A stretch of 22,436 bases of DNA from Marinilabiliaceae bacterium UBA5213 (GTDB taxonomy: Bacteria > Bacteroidota > Bacteroidia > Bacteroidales > Marinilabiliaceae), in the NCBI GenBank assembly GCA_002412555.1, contig DHVH01000019.1:1-22436 (forward strand). Reading direction: 5' to 3'. The position numbers and the translations under genes were made by a program. The notes beneath the pieces were generated by a model. It made no database searches and was not told where the DNA came from. It saw only the letters and a list, made by a program, of their open reading frames with translations. Every line of letters starts with the position of its first letter. Within the stretch, counting starts at the first letter, position 1. Positions 1-7,991 of this stretch are shown here, piece after piece.

Positions 1-180
1 AGGGTTATTCATTTGTCTGTAGGCCATATTTAAAAGGGAGGACGCTTTCTCTGGGGATGTCCAATAAGTTTCATCCGTAAATTTATCAGTTGGAGTAACG
101 TCTAGTTTAACGCATCCTGACAAAAAGACCAAAAGAAAGAACAGGCTCCATGACAGATATTTAAAAATTACTGTTCTCAT
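1..180 (-). CDS. SusD/RagB-like outer-membrane glycan-binding lipoprotein, N-terminal part only
   Basis: The first 60 residues of a leftward gene are visible; the rest lies beyond base 1. It starts with ATG at 178-180 (MRTVIFKYLSWSL). A hydrophobic stretch (FFLLVFL) leads into the lipobox LSGC at about residues 20-23, so the protein should be lipidated on Cys23 and anchored in the outer membrane. After the Cys comes VKLDVTPTDKFTDETYW and later ASSLLNMAYRQM, the usual start of SusD proteins (acidic/Thr-Pro segment, D-E-x-x-W, then the first TPR-like helix). SusD proteins form the lid of a SusC channel and bind the glycan at the cell surface. The gene begins 23 bp after the stop of the susC-like gene, so the two should be co-transcribed. 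The substrate cannot be told from this fragment. Confidence 0.9.
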   Translation of the reverse strand, partial: MRTVIFKYLSWSLFFLLVFLSGCVKLDVTPTDKFTDETYWTSPEKASSLLNMAYRQMNNP

Positions 181-203
181 ATTTAAAATGTTAAATAGTT
201 TAA

Positions 204-3200
204 CTAAAATTTCACTTCAACTCCACCACCATAATACTTCAAGGTCGGGTAATTTCGTCCGCTATTGGCTCCGCTTGCATTCATGTTGTTTCCAAATTCA
301 GAAGACTCCGGATCAATAAAGCTATTCTTGGTAAAAGTTAAAAGATTTTGTCCACTTGCATAAATCCTTAAACGGCCAATCCCTGCTTTGCTTGTGAGCC
401 TTTCTGGAATGGTATAACCAATCTGAATATTCTTAAGACGCAAATAGGCGGCATCATAAATATTCCTGTCGGACCCCATGCTATAATTGTTGGAATAAGA
501 AGGTGAGGAACTATTTACCAGTCTGGGATATTTGGCATCGGTATTACCCGGACTCCAATAGTCCAACTGGTGCTCAAACATAACGTAATAATAACTGCCA
601 TGGAATGGTTCGATCATTTCACCTCTTAGCGCCATGTCTCTTTTGCCAACCCCCTGCCAAAGCATATTCATATCCAATCCTTTCCAGTTCATTGAATAGT
701 TAAAGCCGAAAGTATATCGGGGAAAAGCGTTACCTAAGATAAATCGGTCGTTGTCATCAATCACACCATCTCCATTTCGATCCACATACTTAACATCCCC
801 TGGCTGTACCGAAGCTCCAAGAGGCAAAGCAGCATTATCAATCTCATCTGTATTTTGAAACAAACCATCGGTTTTATAACCATAGTATGAGTACAAGGGT
901 ACGCCTTCACGAATAATGCGCTCAATTTCGTCAGCCTTTTCAATATCCTGCTGACCGTATTTCATAACCTTATTAAAGGAATCTCCTAAATTAAAGCCAA
1001 AAAAGTGACTGAAATACCCATGAGAGAGTCGGTAATTAATAGATAACTCCCACCCAACATTTTGCATTTCCCCAATATTTGCTTTTGAAACAGCACCACC
1101 CAAAGTACTTGGAGTCTGTGGTTCCAGCAGAATATCTTTAGTGTTCTTATTAAAATAATCATAAGCAACTGACAACCTGTCATTAAAAAAGGTGGCATCG
1201 AAACCTATATTAAATGTGGCTGATGTTTCCCAGGTTAACAAGTCATTTCCATACGTATAGCCAGTTCCTGTAACAGAACTATTATTAAATCCATACTGAT
1301 TAGTATAGATTTCATAAGTGGTTAAAAACTGGTAATCATCAACCGACTGGCTACCCAAAATACCGTAGGATCCACGCAATTTCAAATCGCCGAAGCGTTC
1401 TGCCCAAAATGAGAAAAAATCTTCATTTGAAATCCTCCAACCCAGTGATAAGGAGGGGAAAAAGCCCCATCTTTGATCTTCCGTGAAACGGGAGGAACCA
1501 TCGTAGCGTCCGCTTATTTCAGTAAAATATTTATCCTTATAAGCATACCCAAAACGACCTAGCCAGGAATACAAAGCACGTTCTGCAAAACCATTGGGCG
1601 TATTATAACTCCCTGGGTCATAGATCGTTTTATCAGTATCCTGATACAAATCAGGATCCACATAGAATCTTCTTATCTCATTTCTCTCTCGCCGGAATGA
1701 TTCGGAAGTCTGACCAAACAAACCTGTCACTCTATGGTCATCGTTAAAAGTACGATTGTATTCCAAAAGTAGCTGAGTATTCAACATGGTTATTTTACCA
1801 TTGTAATCTTCTATATGAAATTCATCCGAATCACCTCCATTGACAATATTTCCACGATTTATATAATCATAAACAGGATAATACCTTCTTTTAATCAAAC
1901 GATGTTCAGATCTTAAATCGTAGCCCAAAACCCCCTTTGCCGTTAGTCCATTCCAAATATCCAACTCTCCGGTAAGGATACCCTGAAAATGGTCGTTATC
2001 ATTTGTGGTAAGTCCACCATGATTCAAAGTGGCCAGAAGATTACCACCTGTAACAATTTCATTGTTGTAATACTTTCCCGTTTCATCCGGATAAATATCA
2101 TAGCTGTTATAAGTAGGAACACGCATTACGTCAGCAATCCACAATCCACCACGGTCGGATCTGCTTTCATTTCTATTATAGGATACAACTGAAGACAACT
2201 TAAACCTGCCAAGTTCAGTTACCAGGTTATTCCGAAAGTTATACCTTGAGAGACCAAAATCCTGCCCCTTAAAATTGCTTTCCTGATCATGGTACCCAAA
2301 AGATACGTTATAAGATGTGTTTTCGGTTCCACCACGAACTCCTATGTCGTAACTCTGCTGAACCGCATTCTTCATAATGGCATTTAACCCCCATTCACTG
2401 TCTCCTGTAGCAAACTGAGCGATTTCCTGAGGTGAATATATAGGATTTAACCCGGCATTGACATAGGAGTCATTTCGTAAAAGGGCATTCTGATAACCCT
2501 TAACAGGTTTGAGTAATATTTCAGGGGCCTGAATACCGGATGAAGCGTTAAAGGAGAACTCTGGTTTCATGTTCAATCTCCCCTTTTTAGTGGTAATCAA
2601 AATAACACCATTGGCAGAACGAGAACCATAAATGGCAGCACTACCTGCATCCTTCAACACTGATACGCTCTCAATATCATTTGGGTTAATAGAATTCATA
2701 CTATTAATGTTGTCTGCTACCATCCCGTCAATCACCAATAAAGGATCATTGTTATTTAAAGAGCTAATACCCCTAATATTGATGTTCATAGAATTATCAT
2801 TGGGATTCATGCTCCTTTGCTGGATAATCAAACCCGGAGATGTTCCTTGCAAGGCCTGGGTTAAATTGGCTACAGGCCTGCCTTCTAAAGCCTTTGCCTG
2901 TACCTGATCAATAGCCCCGATAACATCTTTTCTGAGCGCCGTGCCATAACCAACCACAACCACCTCATTGAGAAATTCAGAACTGGACTCAAGAACAATT
3001 TCATAAAAATCAGCTACTCCAATTTCGACAATCTTATTATCGTAGCCAATATAGGATATTCGCAGTATTGCACCAGGTGAAACGTCCAATTCAAAAGCAC
3101 CGTTAATATCCGTTATTGTCCCCATTGTTGTGCCCTCTACTAAAATAGCAACACCAATAAGCGGATACTGACTATCCCTAACCGTTCCCGAGATTCTTCT

Positions 3201-3344
3201 TTGGGAATCCTGTTGCAATACAATGCTTGAAGAACTCCTATTTCCTTCATCAGCAGAAGCAAGGTTTCCCCCACATATGCCGGTAGCGAAAAAAAGAGCT
3301 CCCAATACATATAGCTTCAATCGAAGCTTACCACGTTTTATCAT
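204..3344 (-). CDS. SusC/RagA-like TonB-dependent outer-membrane transporter
   Basis: A 1046-residue protein, normal length for SusC. Residues 1-31 look like a signal peptide (positive MIKRGKLRLK, then a hydrophobic core). Residues about 50-120 form a carboxypeptidase-regulatory-like beta-sandwich (ISGTVRD ... GTITDINGAFEL ... ISYIGY). The SusC hallmark VVVVGYG follows at about 128-134, then the plug domain with PLLVIDGM and the segment IESVSVLKDAGSAAIYGSRS (about 224-243). The remainder is a beta-barrel that ends in an aromatic residue (VEVKF). There is no N-terminal STN domain, so control through an anti-sigma factor is unlikely; this agrees with the adjacent divergent HTCS. SusC imports oligosaccharides using TonB energy, with SusD as lid. 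Its partner follows 23 bp downstream. The start ATG at 3344 is supported by the signal peptide. The glycan is unknown. Confidence 0.96.
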   Translation of the reverse strand: MIKRGKLRLKLYVLGALFFATGICGGNLASADEGNRSSSSIVLQQDSQRRISGTVRDSQYPLIGVAILVEGTTMGTITDINGAFELDVSPGAILRISYIGYDNKIVEIGVADFYEIVLESSSEFLNEVVVVGYGTALRKDVIGAIDQVQAKALEGRPVANLTQALQGTSPGLIIQQRSMNPNDNSMNINIRGISSLNNNDPLLVIDGMVADNINSMNSINPNDIESVSVLKDAGSAAIYGSRSANGVILITTKKGRLNMKPEFSFNASSGIQAPEILLKPVKGYQNALLRNDSYVNAGLNPIYSPQEIAQFATGDSEWGLNAIMKNAVQQSYDIGVRGGTENTSYNVSFGYHDQESNFKGQDFGLSRYNFRNNLVTELGRFKLSSVVSYNRNESRSDRGGLWIADVMRVPTYNSYDIYPDETGKYYNNEIVTGGNLLATLNHGGLTTNDNDHFQGILTGELDIWNGLTAKGVLGYDLRSEHRLIKRRYYPVYDYINRGNIVNGGDSDEFHIEDYNGKITMLNTQLLLEYNRTFNDDHRVTGLFGQTSESFRRERNEIRRFYVDPDLYQDTDKTIYDPGSYNTPNGFAERALYSWLGRFGYAYKDKYFTEISGRYDGSSRFTEDQRWGFFPSLSLGWRISNEDFFSFWAERFGDLKLRGSYGILGSQSVDDYQFLTTYEIYTNQYGFNNSSVTGTGYTYGNDLLTWETSATFNIGFDATFFNDRLSVAYDYFNKNTKDILLEPQTPSTLGGAVSKANIGEMQNVGWELSINYRLSHGYFSHFFGFNLGDSFNKVMKYGQQDIEKADEIERIIREGVPLYSYYGYKTDGLFQNTDEIDNAALPLGASVQPGDVKYVDRNGDGVIDDNDRFILGNAFPRYTFGFNYSMNWKGLDMNMLWQGVGKRDMALRGEMIEPFHGSYYYVMFEHQLDYWSPGNTDAKYPRLVNSSSPSYSNNYSMGSDRNIYDAAYLRLKNIQIGYTIPERLTSKAGIGRLRIYASGQNLLTFTKNSFIDPESSEFGNNMNASGANSGRNYPTLKYYGGGVEVKF

Positions 3345-3484
3345 AATAACTCAATTTTAAATGATTAAATGCTTCTTCACTTATTACATAGAGATGGGTA
3401 GGGAGGATTAGTTCCAAAACTTCAGCAAAAGTCTCGATTCATTGAGTGCCTTTGATAAATCAAGATAAATTAAAGCTTCTTATA

Positions 3485-3492
3485 CAAATATA
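3485..3492 (-). promoter_or_regulatory. Candidate -7 box for the susC/susD transcript (TATATTTG)
   Basis: Read on the minus strand this is TATATTTG, an exact match to the Bacteroidota sigma-A consensus TAnnTTTG. It lies about 140 bp upstream of the susC ATG, giving a leader of about 130 nt. No good TTTG (-33) element is present at the expected spacing, as expected for a promoter that needs an activator. An 8-bp palindrome ACGTACGT (3513-3520) sits about 20 bp upstream of the box, where an activator or the -33 contact would be. Confidence 0.45.
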
Positions 3493-3797
3493 AACATCAA
3501 TTAGGTCGATTTACGTACGTTAAAGCGACAGAAAAGTGTACATTTTTACCGAATGACAGAAAACATACTATATTGGCACCAAACCATATTTTCTCAATAA
3601 ACCCTTCATTCAATCTCAAAACATTAATTATCATTATTTTAAATTATTAAAAACCCAAGGAAGCGAACTCCAGTATTCGGACAAGACAAAACCAATGAAG
3701 AAATTGAAAATTGCACCGAACAACTTAATACACAAAAAAGATTAAAAATATATTCAGCCGTACATACATATTTCAACTAACTTTATCAAATATTACA

Positions 3798-3805
3798 TAC
3801 TTTTG
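3798..3805 (+). promoter_or_regulatory. Candidate -7 box for the HTCS gene (TACTTTTG)
   Basis: TACTTTTG matches TAnnTTTG exactly and lies 36 bp before the HTCS ATG at 3842, giving a short leader. There is no clear -33 TTTG at the normal distance; the nearest is TTTC at 3771-3774. The match is to an eight-base pattern in AT-rich DNA, so some chance matches are expected. Confidence 0.4.
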
Positions 3806-3841
3806 CATAAATAAAACTTATACTCATTACGGAATAGGGCT

Positions 3842-6800
3842 ATGAAACAAACCAAAAACATAACCATCAAAACTGTAACACTCATTATACTATGCCTAAC
3901 CCACCTATCCATTTACTCTGCAACCTACAATTTCAAAATTCTCTCGAACGAATCAGGGCTATCCAATAGCGCAGTTCTCTCAATGTGTCAGGATCATAAA
4001 GGGTACATGTGGATTGGCACATGCGACGGGCTCAATTTATATGATGGCCAAAACATCCAGGTATTTAAACCCTCCGACCTGTCGAACAGACTTTCGGGAA
4101 ACCTTATTGAAGGAATAATTGAAACCGAGGATAATATTTTCTGGATTCAGACCAATTACGGCCTGAACAGATTAAACAAAACAACAGAAGAAATAGAACA
4201 TTTCAATGAAATCAAAGGAAGGAGCTATTTGCTAAAAACAGACAATAACAGTTTCTATCTATTGCTGAAGAACAGTATATACACGTATATTCCAACACTT
4301 AAACATTTAAAGAAAGAAAAACTTAAAGGTGACCCTGATGATAAAATTTTGGATGTAACAATCGATTCTAATAACATCCTTTGGATATTCAAAGAAACCA
4401 ATGTTGAGTCCTATTTGATCAATGACTTAAATCAGACAAATCCTGTTTATGAATCCCGGGAGATCTTTTCTCACAAAACAGAACTATTGTATTGTAGCCA
4501 TGAAAAAAACACAGCCTATTTTATCGATAAAAACCATGATTTTTTTGAATACAATCTGTTAAACAATACCTCCCGACTGATAGCCAATTTGGAGAACGAA
4601 ATTATTCGAAAAGGAGAAGTGTCTTCTATTATAAAGCATAACAAGAGTTTTCTAATAGGATTCAAAACAAATGGACTTTTACAACTTGATCCAGTTCTGG
4701 AGAAATATGGCGCTTACGAAAAATATGAACTAAATATCCGGTCAGGAGTATTTTGTTTGGTCAAGGACAAATGGCAGGATATTGTATGGGTTGGGACAGA
4801 TGGACAGGGAGTATATTTGTGCTATTCCGACTCGCACACGGTTAAATCAACGACTTTCAACAAGTTATATCCAAAAATATCGAAACCCTTAAGAGCTGTT
4901 TTTTTAGATAAAGAACAAAATTTATGGTTAGGAACAAAAGGAGATGGTATGTTAAGGATCGATAGTTATTCCGAAAACACAAATATATCCAACAGCCAAA
5001 TCACCCACTTTTCAAGTTCGAATAGTCCACTGAAAAACAATTCGGTTTATGCTTTTGAAAAAAGCATAAAAGATATTCTATGGATTGGACACGATGAAGG
5101 TTTAAACTTTTATTCTTATAAAGAACGAAAGATTAAGAACATTGATCTTCCTCCTAAAACCAAAGGCATTAAATATATACACTCCATTTGTGAATTGAAT
5201 GATTCTACTCTTTGGCTGGCCTCTGTAGGAGAAGGCATTTACAAAGCTCACATATCTGGTTCTGTCAATAATCCGGAGATTAAAAACATCCAAAGAATAA
5301 CCATAGAGGGAGGGGATTTTGATGCCAACTATTTCTTTTCTCTATATAAAGAAAATGACTCAATTCTCTGGTTTGGTAACAGAGGGCATGGGGCCTACAA
5401 AATTAATAACAATACCATGACCCTTGAATCATTTAAATTTGGGAACAGTGATAGCAACAAAACACTCAATGATGTTTATTCAATTGCCATTGACACTGAC
5501 AACAATCATTGGTACGGAACCAGCTTTGGTTTGGTAAAGGTTTACAAAGAAAAAAAACAAGTATTCAATGAAACCCACGGATTTCCAAACAATACTATTC
5601 ATGGCATATTGGAGGGTCTGAATAATAACCTGTGGCTAAGCACTAACCAAGGCATATTAAGGTTTAACCGAAAACTGGAAACTTTTGAAATATACAATCA
5701 AAACAAAGGACTAGAGGTTATTGAGTTTAGTGATGGAGCCTATTTCAAGGATGAAAAAACCGGAACCTTGTTTTTTGGAGGCATCAATGGCTTAGTTACC
5801 ATATCAGAAAACCATAGTGTTTCCCACGAGGATTTCATCCCCAAAATCATGTTTAGTGATTTGAACATCTTTGGAAAAAATTACAATATCAATGATTTCA
5901 TTTCTGAAGGAGACAAGAAACTTCAACTGCAGTACAAGCAGAATTTCTTCTCTCTGAAATTAACTGCAATAGATTATTTAAACAGCAGTAATTACAGTTA
6001 TTCGTATAAACTTGAGGGATTAAATGACAGCTGGATCCAAAACGGTAAGTCAAACACAATTTCGTTTACCAACATTCCGCCTGGTAATTATACCCTTCAT
6101 ACAAAATTCAAAAATCTTATTACCAACACAAGCAGTGAGATTTCCTCTATTAACATTCGAATTGTGCCTCCCTGGTATCGAACACCTCTGGCTTTCATCA
6201 TCTATTTTCTATTATATGTGCTACTAATATTCTTCACCATCAGGCATATTAAAAAATGGTATAAGCTAAAAAACGGCGTCTTGGAAGCAAGAATTAACGA
6301 AAGGAGGAAGGAAGAACTCTATGAATCAAAACTCCAGTTCTTTACTAATATTACACATGAATTATGTACCCCATTAACTTTGATACAAGGTCCCAGTGAA
6401 AAAATTCTGGCTCATCCGAAAACAGATCATCAAATAAAAAAATATGCCTCTCTCATCATCAATAATTCAGAAAAATTAAATGCGCTTATACAAGAATTAA
6501 TTGAATTCAGACGAGTCGATACCCACAACAAAAACATCAACATTGTAGCAGAAGATTTGTCACAAATAACAAAGGAAATAGCTGCTTCATTTTCTGAAAT
6601 GGCAGAATCAAAAAACATCACCTACGCTCAAAATATAGAAAATGAAATAATCTGGAATTCAGACCTTGATTGCTACAGTAAAATACTAACCAACTTAATT
6701 GCAAATGCTTTCAAATACACCAACCTGAATGGTTTCATTGAAGTCAATTTGTCAGTTTCAAAGGACAACTTAATGCTATCGGTCATAAATACTGGCAAAG

Positions 6801-7948
6801 GAATTAAAGAGGACGAAATATCACACATCTTTGACAGATACAAAATACTTGATGCTTTTGAAGGTCTTAACAAAGGCCGTTTCCCGTCAAGAAACGGGCT
6901 TGGCTTGGCAATTTGCCAAAACCTGACGCAATTATTAAAAGGAACAATTTCCGTTACAAGTATTCCTTCCAAGCAAACTCAATTCAAGGTTACTTTTCCT
7001 AAGTTGCCTGCCAACAAAATCAAAGTTGGTAAAAATATGGGAGTAGATTTAACCCATGTAACAAAAGGAGTAAGTGAAAGAATATTTCCGCACCTGGGAG
7101 ATAATCAGGAACCACTCAACCCTCAATTTAAATCTACTATTCTGGTGATTGATGATGATGAAGAGATGTTATGGTTTCTGTCTGATATATTCTCAAATTC
7201 TTATCAGGTAATCAAAATGAATTCTTCTATTAAAGCCCTCTCCTACCTAGAAAAAAACAAAGTGGATCTTATCATTTCTGACATATTAATGGATGAAATC
7301 GATGGCATTTCACTTACAAGAGCTATCAAGCAAAATAAACTCCTTGGGCATATCCCCATCCTACTTCTTTCAGCTGTAAACTCTACTGAATATCAGGTAA
7401 AAGGGATAGAAGCTGGTGCTGACATCTATTTGTTAAAACCTTTCAATATCAAATACCTTACAGAAATTGTTAACCGGTTCATTACCAGAAATGAAAACCT
7501 CAAAGAATATCATAATTCAATATTTAGCGCCTTTAACCTGGAGGATGGCAATTTCATACAAAATGACGATAAGGTGTTTATGGATAAGGTGTTGGAAACC
7601 ATTGAAAAAAACATTTCCGACTCAAATCTTTCCGCAGATTTGATAGCCGAACATATAGGCTACAGCAAAAGAAACCTCTATAGAAAGTTGAAGCAAATCA
7701 CCGGTCAATCATTGATGGAAATAATAAAGGAATATAGATTCAAGAAAGTCGAGAAGTTACTCATATCAACTAAAATGTCTACCGATGAAATTATATTCAA
7801 AGCTGGATTTCATAATCGAGGGCATTTTTTTAAAAACTTTAAAGAAAGACATTCAATTACCCCCAAAGAATTCAGAAACAATCACATACAAGCATTTGAA
7901 GCGGACAGTAACCGGCACATAGAGAAGTCATTGGTCACAGAAAGTTAA
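3842..7948 (+). CDS. Hybrid two-component system (HTCS) sensor kinase/AraC-type regulator of a PUL
   Basis: A 1368-residue single-chain sensor and transcription factor, the usual HTCS length. Residues 1-27 are a signal peptide or first membrane anchor. Residues about 30-660 contain beta-propeller repeats of the Reg_prop type (MWIGTCDGLN at 56, WVGTDGQG at 316, LWLGTKGDG at 361, LWIGHDEGLN at 413, LWFGNRGHG at 509 and others). A Y_Y_Y domain lies at about 700-775, including YSYKLEGLNDSW. A membrane helix lies at about 780-799. The kinase has the H-box FFTNITHELCTPL with His839, the N-box NLIANAFKYT (951-960), G1 NTGKGI (983-988) and GLGLA (1019-1023). The receiver domain (about 1098-1210) has DDD at 1104-1106, phospho-acceptor Asp1147 (IISDILM) and Lys1199. 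The AraC helix-turn-helix occupies about 1240-1345. The propellers would bind an oligosaccharide in the periplasm and the AraC domain would activate the divergent susC/susD genes. Odd points: Cys in place of the usual Arg in HELRTPL, Asn in place of Asp in the G1 box, and a coding region much poorer in GC than the genes that follow. Confidence 0.97.
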   Translation: MKQTKNITIKTVTLIILCLTHLSIYSATYNFKILSNESGLSNSAVLSMCQDHKGYMWIGTCDGLNLYDGQNIQVFKPSDLSNRLSGNLIEGIIETEDNIFWIQTNYGLNRLNKTTEEIEHFNEIKGRSYLLKTDNNSFYLLLKNSIYTYIPTLKHLKKEKLKGDPDDKILDVTIDSNNILWIFKETNVESYLINDLNQTNPVYESREIFSHKTELLYCSHEKNTAYFIDKNHDFFEYNLLNNTSRLIANLENEIIRKGEVSSIIKHNKSFLIGFKTNGLLQLDPVLEKYGAYEKYELNIRSGVFCLVKDKWQDIVWVGTDGQGVYLCYSDSHTVKSTTFNKLYPKISKPLRAVFLDKEQNLWLGTKGDGMLRIDSYSENTNISNSQITHFSSSNSPLKNNSVYAFEKSIKDILWIGHDEGLNFYSYKERKIKNIDLPPKTKGIKYIHSICELNDSTLWLASVGEGIYKAHISGSVNNPEIKNIQRITIEGGDFDANYFFSLYKENDSILWFGNRGHGAYKINNNTMTLESFKFGNSDSNKTLNDVYSIAIDTDNNHWYGTSFGLVKVYKEKKQVFNETHGFPNNTIHGILEGLNNNLWLSTNQGILRFNRKLETFEIYNQNKGLEVIEFSDGAYFKDEKTGTLFFGGINGLVTISENHSVSHEDFIPKIMFSDLNIFGKNYNINDFISEGDKKLQLQYKQNFFSLKLTAIDYLNSSNYSYSYKLEGLNDSWIQNGKSNTISFTNIPPGNYTLHTKFKNLITNTSSEISSINIRIVPPWYRTPLAFIIYFLLYVLLIFFTIRHIKKWYKLKNGVLEARINERRKEELYESKLQFFTNITHELCTPLTLIQGPSEKILAHPKTDHQIKKYASLIINNSEKLNALIQELIEFRRVDTHNKNINIVAEDLSQITKEIAASFSEMAESKNITYAQNIENEIIWNSDLDCYSKILTNLIANAFKYTNLNGFIEVNLSVSKDNLMLSVINTGKGIKEDEISHIFDRYKILDAFEGLNKGRFPSRNGLGLAICQNLTQLLKGTISVTSIPSKQTQFKVTFPKLPANKIKVGKNMGVDLTHVTKGVSERIFPHLGDNQEPLNPQFKSTILVIDDDEEMLWFLSDIFSNSYQVIKMNSSIKALSYLEKNKVDLIISDILMDEIDGISLTRAIKQNKLLGHIPILLLSAVNSTEYQVKGIEAGADIYLLKPFNIKYLTEIVNRFITRNENLKEYHNSIFSAFNLEDGNFIQNDDKVFMDKVLETIEKNISDSNLSADLIAEHIGYSKRNLYRKLKQITGQSLMEIIKEYRFKKVEKLLISTKMSTDEIIFKAGFHNRGHFFKNFKERHSITPKEFRNNHIQAFEADSNRHIEKSLVTES

Positions 7949-7959
7949 TTCAAAGATTG

Positions 7960-7967
7960 TATCTTTG
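7960..7967 (+). promoter_or_regulatory. Candidate -7 box for nspC (TATCTTTG)
   Basis: TATCTTTG is an exact TAnnTTTG match, 11 bp after the HTCS stop and 24 bp before the nspC ATG at 7992. It covers a TTG triplet at 7965 that would otherwise open the nspC frame, so that upstream start would lie inside the promoter. This favours 7992 as the real start and suggests nspC has its own promoter rather than depending on HTCS read-through. Confidence 0.5.
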
Positions 7968-7991
7968 CCAGCAAACAAAAAAGATACAACA

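Larger units (their letters stand above)
3345..3841. other. AT-rich divergent intergenic region between susC-like gene and HTCS
   Basis: These 497 bp hold no convincing gene. The longest ATG-started reading I checked on the + strand near 3700 is a 16-codon run (MKKLKIAPNN...) with no ribosome-binding signal, and I do not call it. The region should contain the promoters of both divergent transcripts and the binding site of the HTCS regulator. Candidate -7 boxes are listed separately. The segment at about 3620-3655 is a long A/T run. I found no strong inverted or direct repeat that I would name as the regulator site. Confidence 0.6.

Noticed and set aside
3704..3754. Short 16-codon ATG frame (MKKLKIAPNN...) in the susC-HTCS gap
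   Set aside because: Very short, no ribosome-binding site, no family match; chance frame in AT-rich DNA.
6940..6970. HTCS kinase possibly inactive because of the Asn in its G1 box
   Set aside because: All other catalytic boxes and the phospho-acceptor His and Asp are intact, and I recall the NTGKGI form from other HTCS proteins.
7965..7991. TTG-initiated nine-residue N-terminal extension of nspC
   Set aside because: The TTG lies inside a TAnnTTTG promoter box and the added residues do not match the family; ATG 7992 gives the normal start.
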